This document shows, in pieces, positions 47,042-57,093 of a stretch of 64,000 bases of DNA. A model generated the notes under the pieces. That model was not told where the DNA came from. It ran no database searches and worked only from the letters and a program-made list of their open reading frames with translations. Where the stretch lies: contig WUJK01000001.1 in NCBI GenBank assembly GCA_011317545.1, positions 2,833,001 to 2,897,000 on the forward strand, given 5' to 3'. The DNA comes from Coniella vitis. Its lineage: Eukaryota > Ascomycota > Sordariomycetes > Diaporthales > Schizoparmaceae. Position numbers and translations under genes: made by a program. Position 1 is the first letter of the stretch, and every line of letters starts with the position of its first letter.

Positions 47042-49298
47042 TTACGAGGATTGGGCGTCCTCGTCATCGACCTCGTTAATAACGATCATTGTTCCAAACA
47101 TCCCAAACACCCGTTGCCACTGTGTCCCACTCTCTGTGCTGTCGTCGCCGTCTTGCCCATCTTCATTTCTTACTTTGACACCATACTGCCTCAGACAGCA
47201 TACGAAGGGCACATTCGAAAGCTTGACAGCATCGTGTCCAGCCTCGACTGGTTTTGCTTTCAATTTAGCACCTGCCTCCTGACCATTATCCTCGACGTCA
47301 CTGGAAGCAGGGGGCGGTACGTCAAAAGGCTTGGCCGCATGTGATTTCCTCTTCGACTCTACTTTGCTTTTGCATTCCTCCAGGTTCCCCCACAGCTTGA
47401 ACAGGCGTTCTCGGAGAGCAATCAGAACCGAGCCATTGGCGGGGTCATGGAGATTTACAGCTTCGTCAAGCCCAGTAAGACACTGCGCGTCGTGGTGTTC
47501 GACGAGGACCCAGGTCGTCGCTGGCTTTTTACCCTTGGGCAGCGAGGCCGATACCTCTTCAAGGCGGAGGGCGAAGCGCCATTCCCAGGCTTCCCGTCCC
47601 CGTATTGTTGTGTGACCTGGGGGGGCTTCCGATTCGGACGAAGAGTGAGCAGACGAGTCGTCTGCTTCGTCGTCGGTGAGATTGGCGTACTCTGTGAGAA
47701 CTCGGCTGGCGGCAAAGTCCTTCAAATTTGGAGGGTGGTAGTCTATCACGCGGGCTTGCGTGCGGTATTTGGCATTCGTAAAGGGGAGTTTGACTTTAGT
47801 TGTCTGGTTGTTGATTGTTGTGGAGTAGTAGACTGGTTCGAGGATCAGGGAGAGAGGAAGAATTTCCTCGGAAGGGTTTTCACATTTAACTTGGGAGATA
47901 GCCAGCTGTCAGAACCACGTTGTACAGTTTGACGGGCACCAATTCGAAGAACTCACTTTGGTCATTGAGGCAAATAGCTGCCTCTGCCTCTGCAATGTGC
48001 TCTTCATAAGCTCGTTTCTTCTTTTCGCGCTTCTTCTGCCGTCTACTCTTGCTGTTGTCGGTTGCATGAGCGGCATCGCTCAGCTTCCTCTTGATACCTT
48101 TCAACCGCTTCTTCTCTTGTGCTTCAAGATCGCGTTTCCTGCGCAGTGCTTGCAGAAGATGCGCATCCATTCTCTCGCGGTCGACTTGGGGATCCAAGAG
48201 CCTGACATAAATCCTGTCTGGGTACTTGCGGTCTTCTCTTACAAAACCCTCGAGATTCTTATGATTACTCCCTTCACCTATTTGCACGTTGCGCAGGGAA
48301 ACCCAGTCACCCTCGTGTACGTTCTGAAGAATAAAATCCATATGCGGCTGCCAGCATGTAATTTGCAAGGACCTCTTCCCGCCTGGGCCAATCCAATGAC
48401 CTGAGCCGGTTGAAGATGCAGAGCCCTTGCGAAATTTCCCCGTGTAGCCGAATGGATCGCCGTCCATGGTTTGCGCTCCAGCAGTGACTTCTCCAGGGAC
48501 GTAATCCGCAACCTTGTCGTAGAAGCGGCTGTGTTCAGTGTAGTCGGATACCCAGAGAGTAACGCAGTCTCCAAGATAGTAGGGCCGCTTGACCACCTGA
48601 ACAACGAGATCTGCAAACTCGCTCACCTTTACATCTTTGAGCATCCTGAATTTGTCTTTGATGTTGAGTGATTGATGCACTTGGGTGGCAAACGTCTCTT
48701 GGTCGGGCAAGTCACCCAAGTCTACTGTGGTAGACAGCCAGTAGACATACTGGCACACTACGGCTGCTGGCTCGCGGGTGGATTTGCGCTTGGAGGGTTT
48801 CAGAGCGCCCAAGGCTGACCGCTTGGCTTTGCAGCCCGGGATCTTGCGGATGTCAAAGACGTGAATGTCTGCCACTGATGTACAGATGAGCGAGAAACCG
48901 CCGTTGTAGTTCTGGATTTTGGCCTTGTTGGCGACGACAATATCGCCAATCTGCACCTCCGGCATTTCCTTTTCCTGGCGAAAGAGATTGAGGTCGATAG
49001 CATCGCCTGAATCCTCTTCGGAGGTGTCATACAAGGTGAAGATGCACTTGTAGTCTGGCAACCGAAGCATGAGCATCAAGGCAAAAGTAGAGCAGAATGG
49101 GAAGTTTCCCAGGGCCGAAGCAAACTCACCTGTGCCTTTTGTCTTGACTGGCATTCGATAGTCCTTGACAATGCCGATCACACTGACCATAAGGTTAACC
49201 CTCAGGCTCCCATCAAGAAGCCCGCGAATGGGCTTGAATTCCGGTGGCAAAGCCGGACGCGCTTGGGCCGTTGCCTTTGGCGATTGGTGTCCGGGCAT
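47042..49298 (-). CDS. POT1: telomere single-strand-binding protein Pot1
   Basis: Three exons on the minus strand: 49130-49298, 47957-49054 and 47042-47889; product about 704 residues. Joining exon 1 to 2 gives VIGIVKDYRMPVKTKGT followed by DYKCIFTLYDTS, the hallmark of the first Pot1 OB fold (about 20-165). A second OB-like region follows (about 200-390; CWQPHMDFILQNVHEGDWV, FVREDRKYPDRIYVRLLDP). Then comes a basic coiled-coil-like segment (RRQKKREKKKRAYEEH) and a longer, partly acidic C-terminal part. Pot1 binds the telomeric G-rich overhang and controls telomerase access and end protection. Intron 1 (49055-49129) is 75 nt without a stop in frame. For intron 2 (47890-47956) an earlier CAG was rejected because it leads to a stop within seven codons; CCCAAG keeps the frame. 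Confidence 0.92.
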
Positions 49299-50155
49299 CG
49301 TGTGTGCGAAGGAACTGTAACGGGCTTTGTGCGAGGCGTTTCTGGATGAATGGGGCAGGAGAAAGTAAAGCCATGCCCGCTTGTGCTTCAGAAACTCAGG
49401 GGCTGCCTGCTGTGAAGATGCACACAGCTGCAGTCACCAGTTGAGCCCATGCCTTCCCTATAAAGTGCCAGTCTCCGCGGCTGGGTTCAGCTGATCCCAT
49501 CTAATACTGACGGGATGCCTGGGAGACGCGCCCTGACGCGCCCGGATTCTGCAAACAGCAGCGCAACTCCCCGCTAGGGCGATAGTGTGAGGGTCCTGTT
49601 TAGAGGTGGACAGGCTGACAGGGTGGGTAAGGTTAGTCAGGCGGTCAGACAAAGGCGTTGTGGACCTTGGGGGGCGACTCAGGGTGCGCAGGTTCCCACT
49701 GCGGCGGCGGCCCAAGCTTTACTATGACAGTAGAATCCAGTGGCACACAACAGCATCGTGGAGGCCTTGCATCAGGCTTTTTCATTGGCGCCCAGCGCCC
49801 TGCTTGGACTGTGCATACAGCTTCTCCCGCCTTCCCCAAAGCCCAAACCCACCCCCCATTTGATTGCTGCTGCTGCTGCTTGCACTGCCGTCACCTTTCT
49901 CCCCAAAATTCTTCCCGACACCAACTGCAACAGCAACCTGCCAACAACACTGCGAACCGTTGCTGGCATTCCGTTCCCGAGCCTTGCAATATTTTAGTCT
50001 TGCTTGGTAGTCACTCACGTCGCGAGCCGTTGCCTTCTTCCGTCTTGCAACGCTTTTCTGCTTCGGTACACATTGCAGCAGTTCCGTCCAACACGCCTCG
50101 CCTCACAACAGTCGAGCACACATTCAATCTACGCCATCGTCATCCATTCGCCATC
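49299..50155. other. divergent promoter region of POT1 and importin alpha
   Basis: About 860 bp between divergent starts. The right half is pyrimidine-rich leader of importin alpha. No supported gene. Confidence 0.6.
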
Positions 50156-52246
50156 ATGGCTGAGCGATACATTCCCGAGCATCGCCGCACTCAGTTCAAG
50201 GCCAAGGGCGCCTTTGCTTCTGATGTCGTCCGCCGCCGTCGCGAGGAACAGCAGGTCGAGATCCGCAAGGCCAAGCGTGAGGAGAACTTGGCCAAGCGAC
50301 GAGGCATTGGCGTTGGAGAGAACCGTCCTGGCGCCTCTCTCGGTGCTGCGCCTGATAGTGATGATGACACTGCTCCCACTGAGTCTCAGGTATGTCTGCT
50401 ACATTCATTTTTGCGAGACCACCGAGCTGCTTTTCTCTCATCGTCATCGTGTCGCATTGCCATGAGCACGACGCTGCAAGATGCGCGCTATGGCCGTTCT
50501 CAGTTCAGCCAAACTGGTTGCGATGCAGCCGCTTTTCACCCCTCATTTGCTCCTTGCCTCTACTTTTGGAGAGAAGGGAGCAGCGCAGCCCACATTAGTG
50601 CTGGCCCACCCCGCCGCCATTTGTCCCCCGCCAGCTTGCCATTTCTTTCAAGTCATCGCACTCTCCTTCTAGCTTTCTTAATAGCCATGCTTTACAGACA
50701 CTATACCCGTTTACATGGTCTTCTTCTCTTCTGTGGATGATGTGGCTAACCCGTTGCAGCTGAGCGAGGATCTTCCCCAGATGGTGCAGGGCGTCTTCTC
50801 CGATCAAATCGATTTGCAGATCCAAGCCACAACCCGTTTCCGCAAGCTTCTTTCTAAGGAGCGCAATCCTCCTATCGAAGAAGTCATCAAGACCGGTGTC
50901 GTGAGCCGCTTTGTCGAATTCCTGCGATCTCCTCACACGTTGGTACAGTTCGAGGCTGCCTGGGCCCTCACCAACATCGCATCTGGCAGCGCTGCTCAGA
51001 CCCAGGTTGTCATCGAGGCTGGAGCAGTCCCTATCTTTGTCGAGCTTCTCGCCAGTCCTGAGCCTGATGTGCGCGAGCAGGCAGTTTGGGCGCTCGGCAA
51101 TATTGCTGGTGACAGCCCTCAATGTCGTGACTACGTGTTGGGTTGCGGCGCGCTGAAGCCATTGCTCAATCTGTTGGGAGACAGCCGCAAGTTGAGTATG
51201 CTTCGCAACGCCACATGGACTTTGAGCAACTTCTGCCGTGGCAAGACCCCCCAGCCTGACTGGAGCACGGTAAGTTTGCGGCTCGCCCTATTATACTTGC
51301 GTGGCAAGTGCTTGAAACTGACGACTACCTTGGGTAGATTGCACCGGCGCTCCCTGTTCTTTCTAAGCTTGTTTATTCTCTTGACGATGAGGTCCTGATC
51401 GACGCCTGCTGGGCGATCTCATACCTGTCGGATGGCTCTAACGACAAGATCCAGGCTGTGATTGAGGCAGGCATTCCCCGCCGCCTGGTGGAGCTGTTGA
51501 TGCATGCCTCGACCTCCGTCCAGACACCGGCTCTGCGCTCCGTCGGAAACATAGTGACAGGCGACGACGTCCAAACTCAGGTGATCATCAACTGCGGCGC
51601 TCTGCCGTGCCTGCTGTCTCTGCTGAGCTCCAACAAAGACGGCATCCGTAAGGAGGCTTGCTGGACCATTTCCAACATTACTGCGGGCAACTCGACCCAG
51701 ATCCAGGCCGTCATTGATGCCAACATTATCCCGCCCCTGATCCATCTGCTGTCAAACGGAGATCTCAAGACTCGTAAGGAGGCTTGTTGGGCTATCAGCA
51801 ATGCAACCAGCGGCGGTCTTCAGAAACCTGATCAGATCCGTTACCTGGTTGCTCAGGGATGTATCAAACCTCTCTGTGATTTGCTGATCTGCCCCGACAA
51901 CAAGATCATCCAGGTGGCGCTTGATGGTCTCGAGAACATCCTCAAGGTCGGAGACTTGGACAAGCAAGCTGCCGGCGACGCGGCTGACGCAATCAACCGC
52001 TACGCTCTGTACATTGAAGAGTGCAGTGGTATGGAGAAGATCCATGAGTGCCAGACCAACGCCAACGAAGACATCTACATGAAGGCCTACAACATTATCG
52101 AAAAGTACTTCTCCGACGAAGATGAGAACGCTGACGAGGGCATGGCGCAGCCCCAGGGTCCCAACGGCACTTTTGGGTTTGGTTCCAACGGCGGTCAACA
52201 GGGTGGCTTCAACTTCTCCAACGAGGGCGAGTCGATGGATATGTAA
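50156..52246 (+). CDS. SRP1: importin subunit alpha (karyopherin alpha)
   Basis: Three exons: 50156-50389, 50760-51269 and 51338-52246; product 550 residues, normal for the family. The N-terminus (RYIPEHRRTQFKAKGAF, then RRRREEQQVEIRKAKREE) is the importin-beta-binding domain. Ten or so armadillo repeats follow from about 85 to 500, with the NLS-binding Trp/Asn ladder visible in AAWALTNIASG, AVWALGNIAGD, ATWTLSNFCRG, ACWAISYLSDG, ACWTISNITAG and ACWAISNATSG. An acidic stretch then a Gly/Asn/Phe-rich tail ends the protein. It binds classical nuclear localisation signals in the cytoplasm and docks them on importin beta. The first intron, 370 nt, is by far the longest in the window and follows the autoinhibitory/beta-binding exon. 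Confidence 0.97.
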
Positions 52247-53186
52247 AACATTCACTGGGACCTGACCGTGTTAGATTTGATCCGGAGAACCCACCAAGAG
52301 CTAGCGAGGAGCCGTGCGCGAACAAATTGAAATGTCGCCTTGCACGAACGACGCTGTGTTAGACCGCTCAGAGAAAGGGCGGTCTATAACTCCCTTATTC
52401 GCATCATCATGCCATTGTTGGTTGTTTGCTGCCCCCACATCACACCCCTTACAGAGATGTTTTATGCGCTTGCGTGAAGGAGACGCAAGAAGGAGACGCC
52501 GAGGAAAAGATGGAGGTCCTTTGGTTGCTTGAAAGCTCCAGCCTCACGATTGTTTACGAAGCTTTTTGGTTGTTGTCTGGAATGGGCATGTCAGCACTTG
52601 GGCATGGTATGGTACACGTCTGGAAGTCGTCGAGCGCCAGTCCACGAGTCTGAGTGTTGGCTTTACTCTGACCCACAAACAGCCTTCCACAAGGTGCCTG
52701 CTTTTGTAGCAGGTATCGTGTGTTTGAGCCAAGCCGATCGGACGCCAAAAGTCATGTGGCTATGGGTGGAGATGCCATGAAAGAGACGATGTTCCAATGG
52801 AGGCAGAAATGGGCAACCATTGCTAGTGCATGGTCAGCTTCACAGAACAGCTCAGGGCGAATAACGCTCCCAATGTCTAGACCAAGTGGTCAAGACATAA
52901 GAAACAACACACAACACAACGCATCACACAAAACACCCTATTTGGGCTTCGCAAAGAAGTAGCTAAGTAGTTGCACTAATCACGAAGCCGAATCATTACA
53001 TATTGACACGATGTTTGAGTTCTCGGATATGCCAGCTCATGTATGTGAAGCTTCTGTTTGCGGTATCATACGAGCAAGACACGATACGTTGCATTTGTGA
53101 ATTCTTAACATGTTGACATCAACTATTGTACATGGCGCGTGAATAATGACTAAATATTTTTGACTGATGATATATCGACATCTTTG
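52247..53186. other. convergent 3' spacer
   Basis: About 940 bp between the 3' ends of importin alpha and ureD. No supported gene. Confidence 0.6.
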
Positions 53187-54224
53187 TTATTCAACGCACA
53201 TGAGCGCCTGGTCACCAAAGTGCTTGGCTATACTGCCCTCCCTTTTTAACATGGTCCCAATCCACATGCGACCTCCTTCGACCGTCGCCGAGCCCAGTTT
53301 GACAACTACGCAACCTCGAACATTGGCAGCAGACCAGAGAACCTTTTCCTCCTTTTCGAGCTTGAGCCTCCTGGCCCGCCAAGTCTCGAGAGAGAGTGTA
53401 TGGCTATCTTGGGACTGGGCTTGACCATCTTCCTTCTTGGCTTCGTCACTCTGCCAATCCCGTGCTCCTATCCGTGGCAGGGCAGAAAATTCTGCAAGAA
53501 AGAAGGCCCCCAACGCCGCTGTTAAGGGCCCGCGCAGAATAAGTGTACCATAAACGCTCGTGCCATGCATGGAGCCTCGCAACCCGCCTACAAGGGGGGA
53601 AAACGGCGCTTTTGCGTCAAGTTTGACGGAATCTCGAACCAGTAGCCTTGCATTCTTGATATCAGAGACAGTTTCCTCCATCGAAGACAAAGGCGACCAC
53701 CAAATCTCATTGCGTCCAATCCATTTGACAAGATCCCAATCCTCTCCTCTGGCTTTGCGTCCCTGTGTAACCCAATCCAGCAAACACAGCGACGCGCCCT
53801 CCCCTTGCAAGCGGAAAATCTGCGTCTGCTCGTACACGCTCTCAGCAAAAGGCTGCACAGGATCCGGAAGGAGACACAGCCCTGCGCCGTCCTCAATGAC
53901 TACGTCGAGGTTCTGCCGTGTGATTATTTCGGGTGAGGCACTCTTGAAGATCTTGGTGTGGCCTTGCGTGACAACGGACAGCTTGGAAGCTTTGCCCACC
54001 GTGATCCGTAACGAGACAGTGTCGCCACCGACGAGGCCGCCGCCGTAGGAGAGGAGGAAGACGAGGGCGGAGAGGTGCTGCTGGGTATTGCGTGGCGGAG
54101 AAATAAGTTTGAGTGGGTATTGGTAGGTGATAGCTGTGAGCTGCGAGTCGCCGTTGGGCAGCCGGACGGTGGTGAGAGTGCCGGAGCCAGGGTGGGAGGT
54201 TGAGGGGGGAAAGGGGGAGGTCAT
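53187..54224 (-). CDS. ureD: urease accessory protein UreD
   Basis: Single exon, about 345 residues, starting MTSPFPPSTSHPG; the frame extends a little further upstream but only from non-ATG codons. It shows the family hallmarks: early PLKL then VFLLSYGGGLVGGDTVSL, followed by VTQGHTKIFKS, LLPDPVQPFAESVYEQ and LLDWVTQGRKARGE. UreD (UreH) binds apo-urease with UreF and UreG and helps deliver nickel and carbonate to the active site in the cytosol. The residues after about 270 include an insert rich in Gln, Asp and Ser. Urease itself and the other accessory genes are not in the window, as usual in fungi, where they are dispersed. It shares a 490-bp divergent promoter with RPC4. Confidence 0.93.
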   Translation of the reverse strand: MTSPFPPSTSHPGSGTLTTVRLPNGDSQLTAITYQYPLKLISPPRNTQQHLSALVFLLSYGGGLVGGDTVSLRITVGKASKLSVVTQGHTKIFKSASPEIITRQNLDVVIEDGAGLCLLPDPVQPFAESVYEQTQIFRLQGEGASLCLLDWVTQGRKARGEDWDLVKWIGRNEIWWSPLSSMEETVSDIKNARLLVRDSVKLDAKAPFSPLVGGLRGSMHGTSVYGTLILRGPLTAALGAFFLAEFSALPRIGARDWQSDEAKKEDGQAQSQDSHTLSLETWRARRLKLEKEEKVLWSAANVRGCVVVKLGSATVEGGRMWIGTMLKREGSIAKHFGDQALMCVE

Positions 54225-54714
54225 TGTTGCCGTGTTGCTGATTTCTTTACATTTTGCTCTACGGGACAAAAGGCTATATGAATGGCCTTGGGGGGATGGC
54301 TAGAAGAAGGTGAAAGTGAAGGGGGAGCGCTGATGAGAAAAGAGTACAAAGGTACTTGCTTTCAGCATTGGGTTGAACTACCACTGCCAGGCTGCCAAGG
54401 CTTGGTGGGGGAGGGGCACCTTTCTTGATCCATCCGTCTTCGGCAGGGGCCTGCAGCGACAGGGGCGTGCCAGGCTGATAAGGCACGCTGATAAGAATTT
54501 GCTTGTCACTTTCGCAGCTCCAAATTCCAGACATTGTGCCCCACCAACTTTCCTGCCCTTTTTCTTACCTGCTGCTCTATGCATTTGCAATTGCACTCTA
54601 CCGAAATGGCTCTGTAAAGGACCGATTAGAATACCGCAGCATTTACGGATAAATCCTCGATATCCATAACCCAACCAAGCCATAACTGGTGGCAGGCAAA
54701 CAAAAACAATCGTC
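54225..54714. other. divergent promoter of ureD and RPC4
   Basis: 490 bp between the two start codons. No coding sequence seen. Confidence 0.6.
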
Positions 54715-56575
54715 ATGGCGGGTGAAGACGCTGCCCGTGGCGGCGCAAGGGGAGGAGCCAGAGGCCGCGGTGCCCCTCGAGGGCGCGCTCGAGGCGGACG
54801 TGTTCGTCGCGGCGGCGCAGCAGCATCTCCAGCCGCTGCCACTGCTGCTGATACTCAAATGACGGATGCCCCCGCGAATGCGCAACCAGAAGCCTCGACC
54901 TCTCAGCCTAGCCCAGCACCATCCACTCCAACCCCGCTGGCAAGCCGAGCAGCGCCCGCACGCGGTGGCCCTTCTTCTTCCACGTCAGCCCGAGGAGGCG
55001 CAGCTGCAGGGCGTTTCTTGCCGCGCGCTATTCGAAGATCGCAACTCGACCGAGAGACCATAGCGGCGCAGGAGACGGCCAAGCAAGAGACCAAGGCAGC
55101 TGTGGATGCGCGCTTGCAGAGAGCGGCCCGTGGTGGACGGGGTGGGGGCCGCCGTGCGCGGGGCGGGCCGCCGAGTGGTTTTGATCGTATTATTCGTGGC
55201 GGTGCTGGTGGCTTTGGGTCCACAATCCAGGCTTCCAGCAGTCGTGAGTCCTTTCACTTTCCTTGTCTCTTTTCGTTGCCCACACTCCACGGTCAGCGGA
55301 TGCTAATATGAAACAGGCGCTACTCCTAGTGCTTTTGGCAGTCTATACGACGCCCCCTCCGCGGGTGGCAGCGGCGGCGGAGGCTCAGGTGGTGGCGTGA
55401 AGCGCGAGCACGGCGCACTCACACGAGACACCGAATCCTCGCGACCGACAGGCCGCCGCATGAACACCGATAAGATCGCCGAGTTTGTGACGATTGACGA
55501 CGACGCGCCGACCGGCGGCAACGCCACTACCAAGAGCAAGGAAAGCACGCCAACAACACTGTTGCCCAAGGGCATGTTCCGTGAAGAACCCGTCGAGTCG
55601 GATCAGCCTGCGATTGCCACTACCGAGGAGGTGGAGGCTGCTGAGCGCGGGGAGGCGGCAGCGGTGGAGGTTGTTCCTGTCTCGTCGGCCGAAGGCTCGG
55701 ATGAAGACGGGGACTTATTCAATGATGACAACGATGTTGAAATGAAGGACGATGGACGGAAATGGCCCGGCGCCAAGGACGCGCCCCAAGTCAAGATTGA
55801 AGGGGAGGAGATCACAGAGATTGACATGCTCACACGACGCCGAGCCGAGAAGAAGCGCGAAGCCAAGGAAGCCAAGAAGAAGCTCAAGTTTGTCGACGAG
55901 GAGGACCGTTTGGATGCCGAGAAGCTTGCCTACCAGCGCAAGCTATTTGGTGTCGCGAGTGATGACGACTCGGACAACGATGACGAAACAGTGGAGAGTA
56001 AGGAAAAGGTCAAGGCAGAGGAGCGCAAACCTTTGATAGCTGAGGGCTCCATCTACCTGTGGCAGTTCCCGCCTGTCATGCCGCCATTGCACAAAGTGGA
56101 GAGAGCTGCGAAGAAGAGCCTCGTTAAGGACGAGCCCAACGACGATGTCGACATGCTCAACGCACCAGCCCACTCCCCTAACACAGCCGTTGATCTGACC
56201 GCCGCAGATGATGTCAAAGAAGAAGGCGACGCAGACGGCACGGGCAACGACGAGCGAGAAGAGGAGCCCTCGGGTTTTGTTGGCAAGCTCATAATTCGCA
56301 AGTCGGGTAAAATGCAAATTGACTGGGGCGGTATGCTGTTTGACTGCGAGACGGGTATTGCTGTGTCACACTACCGCGAGGCTGTCCTCACCGAGGAGGA
56401 TGATGAGAAGCAGCCGGATGGATTCCACGGCACTGCCTATGGCATGGGCGCTATTGCGGGCAAGTTTAATGCTGTGCCGCATTGGTCCGATGTGGATCCG
56501 TGGGTTGTAGCCGACAGTCAATTGCCTCCCTGGGGCATCGATGCTGCGCCGGAGGGCACAGTCATGGAAGACTGA
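54715..56575 (+). CDS. RPC53: RNA polymerase III subunit RPC4
   Basis: Two exons: 54715-55243 and 55317-56575; product about 595 residues. The 73-nt intron has a GTGAGT donor, a TGCTAATATG branch and an AAACAG acceptor. The first 60 residues are an RGG-like Arg/Gly tract (RGGARGGARGRGAPRGR), and later come Ser/Pro/Ala and acidic/Lys-rich disordered parts. The C-terminus from about 490 is the conserved RPC4 domain (GFVGKLIIRKSGKMQIDWGG, ending VDPWVVADSQLPPWGI). RPC4 pairs with RPC37 as a TFIIF-like module of RNA polymerase III, acting in start-site opening, termination and reinitiation in the nucleus. RGG richness could tempt an RNA-binding annotation, but the C-terminal domain decides. Confidence 0.9.
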
Positions 56576-57093
56576 TCAGTCCACAATCTAATCAAGTCTT
56601 GGTGCAAAGTGGCCGTATATGGCCTGCAAGTAGACTCGAACATTTACAGGAAGACGGAAAACGAAAATTTTGGTTCGCAGGAAAGGCTGCATCGCGATGG
56701 CGTTGGGGAAAAGTTGGTTAGGCGTTTACGCTTGTTGAGGCTTTGTTCTCCCTACCAGGTGTGTAATATACACACAGTAGTCTGAGCACCATTATATTGA
56801 ATCCAAGCGTTGAGAATCTCGATATACACCCAAACAAGCGTATCACAATGCAGCGGGTAGTAAATTACGCCTAAATGATTGAACAATGTCTTGTGTATTG
56901 AGCAAGAACGAATATTGAAGGTCGAGTACCGTCAGAGCTCTGAGATCTGAGAAAGAAACAAGCAAAGTTGAACATCAGTTTATCACAGCGACGATAAAGA
57001 GCAAAGCCACTCCAATATGGACGAAATATGCGTTCTATCCAAGGTATCTAAGCATCCACTCCGCTCGTACGGTCGCACCACAAATCATCAAAA
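56576..57093. other. convergent 3' spacer
   Basis: About 520 bp between the 3' ends of RPC4 and the auxilin-like gene. No supported gene. Confidence 0.6.
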
